This document shows positions 54,112 through 63,163 of a DNA stretch of 64,000 nucleotides, piece after piece; the first letter of the stretch is position 1, and each line of letters starts with the position of its first letter. The position numbers were made by a program, and so were the translations under genes. The notes beneath the pieces were generated by a model. That model did not search any database. It was given only the letters and a program-made list of their open reading frames with translations, and was not told the origin of the DNA. This DNA is from PALSA-911 sp963743035 (lineage in GTDB: Bacteria > Pseudomonadota > Alphaproteobacteria > Acetobacterales > Acetobacteraceae), in the NCBI GenBank assembly GCA_963743035.1, contig CAVUOB010000013.1, forward strand, positions 62,001-126,000. The letters run 5' to 3'.

Positions 54112-54843
54112 TCAGCCGCCGAAGCGCTTCCGGTGGTTTTTGGCCATCAGCTCGTCGAGGCGCGCGCCCGGGAGGAAATCCGCCATCTCCTCCGGGATCG
54201 CCAGGCCGGGGATCTGGCGTTCGCATTCGGATTTCTCGCCCAGCACCTGGGTGATCGGATAAAGCGCGGACCAGGCCGCCACATCGGCGTAGTCCTCCTC
54301 CTCGTCGGCCACGTGCTTGTCGCGGATCTTGCCGGACGCGGTCTCGATCTCCATGCCCAGCATCGTCGTCGCCTTGAATTCCTGCTTGTTAGGCTGGCGG
54401 ATCAGTTTGGAACGGCCGGGATAGATCCGGTCGATGAAATTATCCATCAGCCGCAGCTTCTCCGCCTCGTCCTCGATCTTGTGCGCATGGCCGAACGCCA
54501 TCACCGAGCGGTAATTCACCGAATGGTGGAAGCCCGAGCGTGCCATCACCAGCGCATCCAGATGGGTGACGGTCAGGCACACCGGAATGCCCTTCGCCTC
54601 CGCCCGGATCATCCGGCTGGCCGAGGACCCGTGCCAGTACAGGTGATCGCCCTCGCGCCAGAACGCCGTCGGCGTGCAATAGGGCTGGCCGTCGATGACA
54701 TAGGCGATATGGCAGACCAGCGCCGCATCCAGGATCTCGTAGACCGTCTTGCGGTCGTACCGCCCGCGGTCGTGCACGCGCTTGACGCGGTTGACCTCGG
54801 TGATCTCGAAGGAGGGCGGTTTGGCGGTTTCGGCTTCGGACAT
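54112..54843 (-). CDS. Pyridoxamine 5'-phosphate oxidase-like FMN-binding family protein
   Basis: A 243-residue split-barrel flavin-binding protein. VNRVKRVHDRGRYDRKTVYEILDAALVCHIAYVIDGQPYCTPTAFWREGDHLYWHGSSASRMIRA is typical of the NimA/PNPOx-like group, with the GSSASRM segment for phosphate binding. The rest contains YRSVMAFGHAHKIEDEAEKLRLMDNFIDRIYPGR. It may reduce or bind a flavin or heme-like substrate. The ATG at 54843 follows GGAGCGAAG; the open frame continues to 54897. No clear operon partner. Confidence 0.88.
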   Translation of the reverse strand: MSEAETAKPPSFEITEVNRVKRVHDRGRYDRKTVYEILDAALVCHIAYVIDGQPYCTPTAFWREGDHLYWHGSSASRMIRAEAKGIPVCLTVTHLDALVMARSGFHHSVNYRSVMAFGHAHKIEDEAEKLRLMDNFIDRIYPGRSKLIRQPNKQEFKATTMLGMEIETASGKIRDKHVADEEEDYADVAAWSALYPITQVLGEKSECERQIPGLAIPEEMADFLPGARLDELMAKNHRKRFGG

Positions 54844-55007
54844 AAGACTTCGCTCCAGTGCTGGAGCGGATAAGATAGCGCGATTGGACCATTCCAAAGC
54901 GCCAATTCTCGTGCAGAGCGCCAGTCCAATATCCCAGCCGCCGCACGCCCTCTCCAGGAGACCCGATAGGGATCAGGTAGCGCAATGTCGGGCCTTGCCG
55001 ATCCGCG

Positions 55008-55715
55008 TTATGCCGCGTCCGGCAGGTCGTCATCGCTGAAACGATAGCCGACGCCGGGCTCGGTCTCGACCAGCGCGCCGGCGCGGCCCAGTTTCTGGCG
55101 CAGCTGGCGCACGTAGACGCGCAGGTACTGCACATCCTCCGCATGCGCCGGTCCCCAGACGCCGGTCAGCAGCTGGCGGTGGCTGACCACCTTGCCGACG
55201 CTGCGCACCAGCAGTTCCAGCAGCGCGTATTCCCGCGGGGTCAACTCCAGCTTCTCATGATCCAGGCTTACCAGCCGGCGTTCCAGGTCGATCTCCACCG
55301 GCCCGGCGCGATAGACCGGACCCAGGCCCTGCTCCGCCAGCCGGTGGCGCCGTGCCGTGCGGATGCGCGCGAGCAGTTCGCCGACGCCGAACGGCTTTTC
55401 CACGTAATCGTCGGCGCCGGAATCCAGCGCGGCGATCTTGTCCTGCTCGCGCTCGCGCGCGGACAGCACGATCACCGGCACGACGCTGAATTCCCGCAGC
55501 CGCTGCAGCACCATCTGCCCGTCCATGTCCGGCAGGCCGAGATCCAGCAGCACGACATCCGGCGCGCGTGCGGCCGCCAGCCTCAATCCCTCGGTGCCGG
55601 TTTCCGCCCGTTCCACGGTATAGCCCGCCGCTTCCAACGCCGGCTTCAGGAAGCGGTGGATCTGCGGCTCGTCGTCGATCACCAGCACCTTGCCGATGTC
55701 CCCGGCGCCGGTCAT
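55008..55715 (-). CDS. kdpE: KdpE response regulator of the potassium-uptake operon
   Basis: A 235-residue OmpR/PhoB-type regulator. The receiver domain (about 9-122) has the acidic pair in VIDDEPQI, the phosphoacceptor D in VVLLDLGLPDMDG (about 58) and the lysine in VEKPFGVGEL (about 107). The C-terminal winged helix (about 135-230) shows ELTPREYALLELLVRSVGKVVSHRQLL and the DVQYLRVYVRQLRQKL recognition region. It is activated by KdpD and should bind the kdp promoter. The ATG overlaps the kdpD stop (ATGA). Confidence 0.95.
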   Translation of the reverse strand: MTGAGDIGKVLVIDDEPQIHRFLKPALEAAGYTVERAETGTEGLRLAAARAPDVVLLDLGLPDMDGQMVLQRLREFSVVPVIVLSAREREQDKIAALDSGADDYVEKPFGVGELLARIRTARRHRLAEQGLGPVYRAGPVEIDLERRLVSLDHEKLELTPREYALLELLVRSVGKVVSHRQLLTGVWGPAHAEDVQYLRVYVRQLRQKLGRAGALVETEPGVGYRFSDDDLPDAA

Positions 55716-58367
55716 GGCGCCACCGGCAGCGTGATCGTGATCACCGTGCCGGGCGAGCCGTCCGCCGGCGCATCCGGGCGGGGGCTGGCGGCCGAGATGC
55801 TGCCCCCCATCGCATCCACCAGGCCGCGCGCGATCGCCAGGCCGAGGCCCGTGCCGACGCCGCGGTCGCCATGCCTGGCACGGTAGAAGCTGTCGAACAC
55901 ATGCGGCAGGTCCTCGGCCGGAATGCCGATGCCCTCGTCGGCGATGCGCACGGTCATCTCGCGGCCGAACACCTGTGCCGAGATGCGGACGAAGCCGCCG
56001 GGCGGGCCGTATTTGCGGGCATTGTCCAGCACGTTCACCAGGACCTGCTCCAACAGCGCCGGATCGGCCGCCACGCGCGGCAGGTCGTCCGGCAGGTTCA
56101 GCGCGACAGGGCCGAGCTGCGGCACGCGCGCGATCGCCGCCTCGACGATTTCGCCCAGCGCGACGGGCACGACGCGCGGCATGATCTCGCCGCTTTCCAG
56201 GCGGGTCATTTCCAGGATGTTGGACAGGAAGCGGGTCATGCGCGCGGTATCCTCCTCGATGCTGCGCAGCAGATCCTCGCGCGTTTCCTTGTCCAGCGCC
56301 TCCCACGCCGTGCGCAGCGTATCCGCCGCGCCGCGGATGCCCGCGAGCGGCGTGCGCAGGTCGTGCGACAGCGATGACAGCAGGGCCGTGCGCAGTTTTT
56401 GCGTCTCGGACTGTGCCTCGCTGCGCGCGGTGTCGTTGGCCAGCCGCACGCGTTCCATCGCCTGCGCCGCCTGGTCCGCGAGCGCCTGCAACGCCTGCAG
56501 CCGCGCCGGGTCCAGATCGCCGGGCGGGCGTACGCCCAGCACGCCGACCTGGCCGCGCGCGGTGCCCATCGGCAGGAACCGCCAGGGCGAGGAGGGCAGG
56601 GTGGCCGTGCCCTTTCCCGCCGGCGCCCGGTGCGCGTAGCACCAGCGCGCCGCCGCCCAGCCGGCGGTGTCCATCGTGTCCATCCTGGGTTCGGAGGCGC
56701 GGATGTTCAGGTCCTCGCCCTGCACCGACAGCACCAGTGCGGCGCCGGCGATGTCCGCCGCCTCGCGCACGATCACGTCCAGCAATTCGTGCTCGGTCGC
56801 GGGTTCGCCCAGCGCGCGGCTGAAGGCGCCGATGCGGCGCAGCCCCTCGATGCGGCCTTCGGCCACCCGTGCCGCGTTGCGCAGCCGGCTGGCCAGCGCT
56901 CCGGTGGCGGTGGCGACGCCCAGGAACAGCACGATGGCCACCACGTCGCGCGGCTCGTGGACGGTCAGCCGATAGATCGGCGGGATGAAGAAGAAGTTCC
57001 ACGACATGAAGCTCAGCACCGCGGCGAAGATCGCCACCAGCAGGCCCCAGATGGAGGCGGCGCAGACCACTGCGGCCAGGAAGACCATGCCCAGCGCCTC
57101 CTGCGAGACGTAGCGGATCAGCAATTCGCAGATCCCGGTCACGCCAGCCACCAGCGCGACGGTCGCGGCCCAGGCGAACCAGGGCTCCGGCACGCCGGGG
57201 CAAGGCGCGCCGCGGGGCCGCCAGCACCGGCAGCGGCACGATGTGCAGGGCGAAGTCCGGTGCCCGCATCAGGATGCCGCGCATCACGCCGTGCCGCAGC
57301 AGCCGGGCCGGGGACAGCCGCCGCCAGAACGGCAGCAACGTCCGTCCGATGACGATCCGCGTGGCGTTGCGACTGCGCGCCAGCTCGATCGCCGCACCGA
57401 CCACATCGGTGGCTGGCGTCACCTCGATTTCCGCCCCCAGCTCCGCCGCCAGCTCCATCGCCAGGCGCGAGCCGCCGGGGTCCGCGGCAGCGGTCGCCTG
57501 TTCCACGTGCAGCGCGATCCACGGGCCCCGCAAGGCTTCGGCCAGCAGCCGCGCCTCGCGCACCACGGCCTCCGCACCAGGGCCGTTGCCGACCAGCGCC
57601 AGCACCCGCTCCCCTGCCGGCCACGGCCCCTCGATCGCCTTGGCGCGCATATAGCCGGTGACATCGGCGTCCACCCGCTGGGCGGCGCGGCGCAGCGCCA
57701 TCTCGCGCAGTGCCGCCAGGTTGCCCTCGCGGAAGAAGCCGCCCATTGCCCGCCTGGCGACGTCCGGGCGGTAGATCCGCCCCTGCTCCAGCCTGGTCCG
57801 CAATTCCGCCGGCGGCAGGTCGATCAGCTCGATCTCGTCGGCCTGTTCCAGCACCTTGTCGGGCAGCGTCTCGCGCACCCGCACGCCGGTGATGCGCGCC
57901 ACCGCGTCGTTCTGGCTTTCCAGATGCTGCACATTCAGCGTCGCCCAGACATCGATGCCGGAATCCAGCAGCTCCTCGACGTCCTCCCAGCGCTTGTGGT
58001 GGCGGCTGCCGGGCGCGTTGGTATGCGCCAGCTCGTCCATCAGCAGCAGTTTCGGCCGGCGCGCGAGCGCGGCGTCGAGGTCGAACTCCTCCAGTTCCTG
58101 GCCGCGATATTGCAGCTTCTGGCGCGGCAGGATCGGCAGGTCGGCGACCTGCGCCTCGGTCTCTTCCCGGCCATGGCTTTCGACCACGCCGATCAGCACG
58201 TCGAGCCCTTCCTTGTGCTTCTGACGCGCGGCGGTCAGCATTTCCCAGGTCTTGCCGACGCCGGGGGCGGCACCCAGAAAAACCTTGAGCCGCCCCCGCC
58301 CTTCCCGGGCGGCGGCGGCGATCAAGGCATCGGGGTCTGGTCTGCGGTCGCGTTCGTCGGGTGGCAT
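55712..58367 (-). pseudogene. kdpD: KdpD sensor histidine kinase with a +1 frameshift
   Basis: The start is ATG 58367. The KdpD N-terminal domain (Walker-type GAAPGVGKTWEM, about 32-43; MDELAHTNAPGSRHHKRW, about 108-125) and USP-like domain run through PLPVLAAPRRALP. The frame then breaks at the GGGG run 57197-57200 (CCCC on the coding strand). It resumes as VPEPWFAWAATVALVAGV with four helices, a GAF domain, then HisKA (LLSSLSHDLRTPLAGI, the phosphoacceptor His) and HATPase (NVLDNARKYGPPG, DEGIGIPAEDL, GTGLGLAIARGLV) to 55712. Corrected length is about 884 residues, normal for KdpD. Confidence 0.92.
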
Positions 58368-58376
58368 GTAGCCAGT

Positions 58377-58970
58377 TTAGCCCGGCGGCAGCGCGTCGAG
58401 GGCAAGATTCAGCTTCAGCACATTCACCCGCGGCTCGCCGATGAAGCCGAGCCACGGCTCCTGCGTCGTCTCGGCGACGAGGGCGCGGACCTTGCCTTCC
58501 GGCAGGCTGCGCGCCTTGGCCACCCGGTCGACCTGGCGGAGCGCGTTTGCCGGCGAGATATCCGGATCGAGGCCGGAGGCGGACGTGGTCACCGCGTCGG
58601 CCGGAACCGGGGCCGGTCCCAGTTTCGCCGCATCCGCGGTCACCCGGTCGACCAGCGCCTTGGACGTCGGCGCCAGGTTGGACGCGGCGGAAGCCGTGGC
58701 GTCATACGGTGCAGCCACGGTCTTGGTCGCGTCGTTCGGATCGGGGTTGGTGATCGCCGACGGGCGCGGCCAGAAATACTTTTCGGACGTGAAGTTCTGG
58801 CCGATCAGCGCGGAGCCGATCACCTTGCCGTCCCGTTCGATCAGGCTGCCGCCGGCCTGGAATGGCACCGCCACGCCGGCAACGAAAGTGAACAGCACGG
58901 GCATGACGACGCCCAGCAGCAGGGTGAACAATGCGATGAGCACAATGGCGGGACGCAGATGTGCGGTCAT
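58377..58970 (-). CDS. kdpC: Potassium-transporting ATPase subunit C (KdpC)
   Basis: A 197-residue subunit with one N-terminal helix (about 9-32) and a periplasmic/soluble domain with GSLIERDGKVIGSALIGQNFTSEKYFWPRPSA and SGLDPDISPANALRQVDRVAKAR, the conserved block, and the ending ETTQEPWLGFIGEPRVNVLKLNLALD. KdpC stabilises the KdpAB complex. It is transcribed between kdpB and kdpD, with a 9-bp gap to kdpD and 12 bp to kdpB. Confidence 0.97.
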   Translation of the reverse strand: MTAHLRPAIVLIALFTLLLGVVMPVLFTFVAGVAVPFQAGGSLIERDGKVIGSALIGQNFTSEKYFWPRPSAITNPDPNDATKTVAAPYDATASAASNLAPTSKALVDRVTADAAKLGPAPVPADAVTTSASGLDPDISPANALRQVDRVAKARSLPEGKVRALVAETTQEPWLGFIGEPRVNVLKLNLALDALPPG

Positions 58971-58982
58971 GACGATTTCCTT

Positions 58983-61049
58983 TCAAACCAGCCCGAGAAC
59001 GGTGAGCAGCATGTCGATCAGCTTGATGCCGATGAACGGCGCGATCAGCCCGCCTACGCCGTAGACCAGCAGGTTGCGCCGGAGCAGCGCCGAGGCGCCG
59101 ACCGGGCGGAAGCTGACGCCGCGCAGCGCCAGCGGCACCAGGGCAACGATGATCAGCGCATTGAAGATCACCGCCGACATGATCGCGCTCTGCGGCGTGC
59201 TCAGCCGCATCACGTTCAGCACCGACAGCTCGGGATAGGACGCGACGAAGATCGCCGGCAGGATCGCGAAATACTTGGACACGTCGTTGGCGATGCTGAA
59301 CGTGGTCAGCGATCCCCGGGTGATCAGCAGCTGCTTGCCGATTTCCACGATCTCGATCAGCTTGGTCGGGTCGCTGTCCAGATCGACCATGTTGCCGGCC
59401 TCGCGCGCCGCCTGCGTGCCGGTCTGCATGGCGACACCGACATCCGCCTGCGCCAGCGCCGGCGCATCGTTGGTGCCGTCGCCGCACATCGCCACCAGCC
59501 GGCCGTCGGTCTGCACCTTGCGGATATAGTCCAGCTTGTCCTGCGGCGTCGCCTCGGCGAGGAAATCGTCCACCCCCGCCTCGGTCGCGATCGCCGCGGC
59601 GGTGATGCGGTTGTCGCCGGTCACCATCACGGTGCGGATGCCCATCCGGCGCAGGGCGGCGAAGCGTTCGCGGATATCGGGTTTGACGATGTCCTTCAGC
59701 TCGATCACGCCCATCAGCCGCTGGTTGTACGACACCGCCAGCGGCGTTCCGCCGGAGCGGGCGATGCGCTCCACGGCCTGGCTGAAGGCGGCGGGCGGGG
59801 CGGCGCCGCAGGTCAGCTTCAGCATGGAGTCCACGGCCCCCTTGCGCCAGGACTGTCCGCCATGGTCCAGGCCGGAGACGCGCGTGGTGGCGGTGAACGG
59901 AACCACCGTGGCGCCAGCGGGCAACTGCCCGATGACGCCCGCGGGCCCCTGCCCGACGATATCGTAGCGGCGCGCATAGGCGAGGATCGAGCGCCCCTCC
60001 GGCGTCTCGTCGCCGAGGCTCGCCAGCACAGCGGCGTCCGCCAGCTCGCGTTCCTCCACGCCGGGCACCGGCACGAAGGCCGCGGCCATGCGGTTGCCGA
60101 GCGTGATCGTGCCGGTCTTGTCGAGCAGCAGGATATCGACGTCGCCCGCCGCCTCCACCGCGCGCCCGGATGTCGCCATCACGTTGAAGCGCACCAGGCG
60201 GTCCATGCCGGCGATGCCGATGGCCGACAGCAGGCCGCCGATGGTGGTGGGGATCAGGCAGACCAGCAGCGCCGCCGCCACCGGCACCGACAGCAGGGTG
60301 CCGGAATAGATCGACAGCGGCTCCAACGAAACCACCGCGACCAGGAAGATGATGGTCATGCCCGCCAGCAGGATATCGAGCGCGATCTCGTTCGGCGTCT
60401 TGCGCCGCTCCGCCCCTTCCACCAGCCGGATCATGCGGTCGATGAAGGTGCTGCCGGCGGCGGCGGTGATGCGCACCACCAGCCAGTCCGACACCACCGT
60501 GGTGCCGCCGGTCACCGCAGAGCGGTCACCGCCGGATTCTCGGATGACTGGTGCTGACTCGCCGGTGACTGCGCTTTCGTTGACGCTGGCAACGCCCTCC
60601 GTCACGTCGCCGTCCGACGGGATCAGGTCGCCGGCCTCCACCAGCACGATGTCGCCGACCTGGAGCTGGGTGGCGGGGGTGGGCTTGAACAGCGCGCGGT
60701 CGTCCGGGCGCAGCAGCAACTTGGCCATGGTGTCGGTCCGTGCCCGGCGCAGCGATTCCGCGCGGGCCCGGCCGCGGCCCTCGGCCACGGCCTCGGCGAA
60801 GGTTGCGAACAAAACCGTCAGCCAGAGCCAGACGGCGATGGCAAGGGCGAAGCCGGCCGGCTGGCCGGTGACGAGGTTGCGCACACCGAGGAATGTGGTC
60901 AGCGCGGCCACCACCTCGGTGGTGAAGATCACGGGGTTGCGGATCAGCTGCAACGGGTTGAGCTTCTGCACCGAGTCGGCGGCGGCGCGGGTGAGGATGC
61001 CGGTATCGAACAGCGAGATCGCGTCCGCCCGGGAGGATGCGGCATTCAT
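58983..61049 (-). CDS. kdpB: Potassium-transporting ATPase subunit B (KdpB, P-type ATPase)
   Basis: A 688-residue P-type ATPase that powers high-affinity K+ uptake. TGES in the actuator domain is at about 162-165; the phosphorylated aspartate D310 lies in DKTGTITLGNR; the nucleotide-binding region contains KGAVDSMLK. TGDNRITAAAIA and AMCGDGTNDAPALAQADVGVAM hold the hinge motif. The length and motifs are complete. Gap of 12 bp to kdpA. Confidence 0.98.
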   Translation of the reverse strand: MNAASSRADAISLFDTGILTRAAADSVQKLNPLQLIRNPVIFTTEVVAALTTFLGVRNLVTGQPAGFALAIAVWLWLTVLFATFAEAVAEGRGRARAESLRRARTDTMAKLLLRPDDRALFKPTPATQLQVGDIVLVEAGDLIPSDGDVTEGVASVNESAVTGESAPVIRESGGDRSAVTGGTTVVSDWLVVRITAAAGSTFIDRMIRLVEGAERRKTPNEIALDILLAGMTIIFLVAVVSLEPLSIYSGTLLSVPVAAALLVCLIPTTIGGLLSAIGIAGMDRLVRFNVMATSGRAVEAAGDVDILLLDKTGTITLGNRMAAAFVPVPGVEERELADAAVLASLGDETPEGRSILAYARRYDIVGQGPAGVIGQLPAGATVVPFTATTRVSGLDHGGQSWRKGAVDSMLKLTCGAAPPAAFSQAVERIARSGGTPLAVSYNQRLMGVIELKDIVKPDIRERFAALRRMGIRTVMVTGDNRITAAAIATEAGVDDFLAEATPQDKLDYIRKVQTDGRLVAMCGDGTNDAPALAQADVGVAMQTGTQAAREAGNMVDLDSDPTKLIEIVEIGKQLLITRGSLTTFSIANDVSKYFAILPAIFVASYPELSVLNVMRLSTPQSAIMSAVIFNALIIVALVPLALRGVSFRPVGASALLRRNLLVYGVGGLIAPFIGIKLIDMLLTVLGLV

Positions 61050-61061
61050 GTTCGGATGTCC

Positions 61062-62768
61062 TTAGAAGGTGCGGCCGGCGAGCATGGAGACATGCTCGGC
61101 GAGCGGGCCGAGGGAGAGGGCGGGCATGAACTGCAGCCCGCCGATGATGACGATCACGCCGACCATCAGGCCGATGAACAGCGGGCCATGGGTGGGGAAG
61201 GTACCGGCCGAAGGTGGCAGCTTCGGCTTGGACGCGAGCGAGCCCGCGATCGCCAGCACCGGCACCAGATAGCCGAACCGCCCCAGCAGCATGCAGATGC
61301 CCAGCGTGATATCGAGCCAGGGCGTATCCGCCGAGATCCCCGCGAAGGCGCTGCCGTTGTTCGCGGTGGCGGAGGTGTAGGCGTACAGCATCTCCGACAA
61401 GCCGTGCGGTCCGGCATTGTTCAGCGATGCGGTCGCCACCGGCAGCACGATCGACATCGCCGTGCCGCCCAGGATCGACAGGCACAGGATCAGCACCGAC
61501 AGCATGGCCAGCTTCACCTCTTTCGCCTGGATCTTCTTGCCGAGATACTCGGGCGTGCGCCCCACCATCAGCCCGGCGACGAACACCGAGATCAGCGCGA
61601 ACACCAGCATGGCATACAGGCCCGACCCGACGCCGCCAGGCGTGACCTCGCCCAACTGCATCTGGAACATCGGGATCATGCCGGCCAGCGGCATCAGGCT
61701 GTCATGCATGACGTTGACCGCGCCGCAGGACGTGCCGGTGGTCAGCACCGCGAACAGCACGGACATGGCGGTGCCGAAGCGGATTTCCTTGCCTTCCATG
61801 TTGCCCATGGACGGATCCACGCCGAGTGCGGACAGCAGCGGATTGGCCGTCTCCGCCGCGTAGCAGAGCGCCGTGAAGCCGACGGCGAACACCGCCATGA
61901 CCGCGAACAGCGCCACGCCCTGGCGCATGTCCCCGACCAGCCGCCCGAAGAAGAACGGCAGCGAGAAGGAGATCGTCACCAGGGAGACGATCTCCAGGAT
62001 GTTGGAGATCGCCGTTGGGTTCTCGAACGGATGCGCGGAGTTGGCGTTGAAGAAGCCGCCGCCATTGGTGCCCAGGAGCTTGATCGCCTCCTGGAACGCC
62101 ACCGGGCCCAGTGCGATGGTCTGCTTGGCGCCTTCCAGCGTGGTCGCATCCACATAGGCGGACAGCGTCATCGGCACGCCCGTGACGATCAGCACGGCGC
62201 CGACGACGATTGCCAGCGGCAGCAGCAGATAGGAGGTGATCCGGGTCAGGTCGGCCCAGAAATTGCCGAGATCCTTCATCCCGCCGGCCGCAAAGGCGCG
62301 CGCGATCGCCGCCGCCGCGGCTATGCCGGTGGCGGCGGACAGGAAATTGTGCACGGTCAGGCCGAACATCTGGCTGCCGTAGGACAGCGCGCCCTCGCCG
62401 GCATAGGCCTGCCAGTTGGTGTTGGTGACGAAGCTCATCGCGGTGTTGAACGCGAGCGTCGGCGACATGCCGACCATGCCCTGCGGGTTGAAAGGCAGGT
62501 AGAACTGCAGCCGCAGCATTGCGTAGAGCAGCAGGAAATGCAGCGCGTTCACCAGCAGCAACGCGAAGGCATAGGATTTCCAGCCCATCTTCTGCCGCGG
62601 ATCGATGCCGGATAGCGCATAGAAGCCCCGCTCCAGCGGGCCGAACACGGGGGTCAGGAAGACCCGGTCCGCGCTCAGTATGCGTGCGATGTAGAGGCCG
62701 AGCGGGTATGCGCACAGCAGGATCAACGCAAAAACGAGCGCGATTTGCGCCCATCCGGTGACTGTCAT
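61062..62768 (-). CDS. kdpA: Potassium-transporting ATPase subunit A (KdpA, K+ channel-like)
   Basis: A 568-residue SKT-type membrane subunit with about ten helices forming the K+ selectivity filter. Conserved stretches include MSFVTNTNWQAYAGE, GVQIP-like GGMKDLGNFWADLTR, LGTNGGGFFNANSAHPFENPT and LYAYTSATANNGSAFAGI. The ATG at 62768 lies 12 bp after the kdpF stop. It selects and translocates potassium, powered by KdpB. Complete. Confidence 0.98.
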   Translation of the reverse strand: MTVTGWAQIALVFALILLCAYPLGLYIARILSADRVFLTPVFGPLERGFYALSGIDPRQKMGWKSYAFALLLVNALHFLLLYAMLRLQFYLPFNPQGMVGMSPTLAFNTAMSFVTNTNWQAYAGEGALSYGSQMFGLTVHNFLSAATGIAAAAAIARAFAAGGMKDLGNFWADLTRITSYLLLPLAIVVGAVLIVTGVPMTLSAYVDATTLEGAKQTIALGPVAFQEAIKLLGTNGGGFFNANSAHPFENPTAISNILEIVSLVTISFSLPFFFGRLVGDMRQGVALFAVMAVFAVGFTALCYAAETANPLLSALGVDPSMGNMEGKEIRFGTAMSVLFAVLTTGTSCGAVNVMHDSLMPLAGMIPMFQMQLGEVTPGGVGSGLYAMLVFALISVFVAGLMVGRTPEYLGKKIQAKEVKLAMLSVLILCLSILGGTAMSIVLPVATASLNNAGPHGLSEMLYAYTSATANNGSAFAGISADTPWLDITLGICMLLGRFGYLVPVLAIAGSLASKPKLPPSAGTFPTHGPLFIGLMVGVIVIIGGLQFMPALSLGPLAEHVSMLAGRTF

Positions 62769-62780
62769 TTTACGGCTACC

Positions 62781-62867
62781 TCAAAGGTCTTCGGGCCGGA
62801 CCAGCGCCCAGAACAGGTAGATCAGCAGCAGCAGCGAAACCGCGCCGCCCAGGATCAGATCGAGCAT
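62781..62867 (-). CDS. kdpF: KdpF small membrane subunit
   Basis: A 28-residue single-helix protein starting MLDLILGGAVSLLL and ending WALVRPEDL. It is directly upstream of kdpA, with its stop 12 bp before the kdpA start. Length, single hydrophobic segment and the conserved final R-P-E tail match KdpF, which stabilises the KdpABC complex. Confidence 0.93.
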   Translation of the reverse strand: MLDLILGGAVSLLLLIYLFWALVRPEDL

Positions 62868-62871
62868 GGCG

Positions 62872-62955
62872 TCAGATCCGCTCGCACAGCGCCACATAGG
62901 CGGCCATGAGCAGGATCCCCCCCGTGCCGAGGAGGATCATCGCAATATCAAGCAT
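62872..62955 (-). CDS. 27-residue membrane ORF upstream of kdpF
   Basis: ATG 62955 to TGA 62872 encodes MLDIAMILLGTGG... ending ALCERI: one hydrophobic helix then a short charged C-terminus. It has AAAGG ahead of the start and ends 4 bp before the kdpF ATG. Similar tiny ORFs with a final cysteine and C/DRL-like end appear ahead of kdpF in some proteobacteria, from memory. It probably makes a small membrane peptide of the Kdp system, but no function is known. A run of seven G (62916-62922) lies inside the frame, making it sensitive to indel errors. Confidence 0.65.
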   Translation of the reverse strand: MLDIAMILLGTGGILLMAAYVALCERI

Positions 62956-63032
62956 GGTCGGACCTTTCGCGGAGTGATCCAACGCACTTACCGCAGACCG
63001 TCATAAGGGCGAGATGGGAAGCCGGCCCGTTT

Positions 63033-63053
63033 CGCATAAAGAACGCATAAAGA
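63033..63053 (-). promoter_or_regulatory. Direct-repeat operator candidate (KdpE) upstream of the kdp operon
   Basis: CGCATAAAGA occurs twice (63033-63042 and 63044-63053) with an 11-bp period; on the minus strand it reads TCTTTATGCG twice. Direct repeats with such spacing are typical of OmpR-family binding sites. The site is 78-98 bp upstream of the first small ORF of the kdp operon. Confidence 0.65.
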
Positions 63054-63163
63054 CGGCTGCCCGTGGCCCGCTTGGCTGCACCCGGGGCATGGCTGGCCGC
63101 TCCCGGGGAACAGTGCCAGGATACCGCAAATACCGGCCTGACGGCTTCGAGAGGGAACAGACA

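Noticed and set aside
55008..58367. A single 1119-codon open frame joining the kdpD N-terminus to kdpE
   Set aside because: It is produced by the frameshift: the middle is the wrong frame of kdpD (Arg/Gly/Ala-rich). The correct reading is a kdpD gene with one extra base, then a separate kdpE.
57243..60557. A 1104-codon open frame on the plus strand opposite kdpD-kdpC-kdpB
   Set aside because: It is Arg/Gln/His-rich without any recognisable domain, and its other strand holds kdp genes with all motifs.
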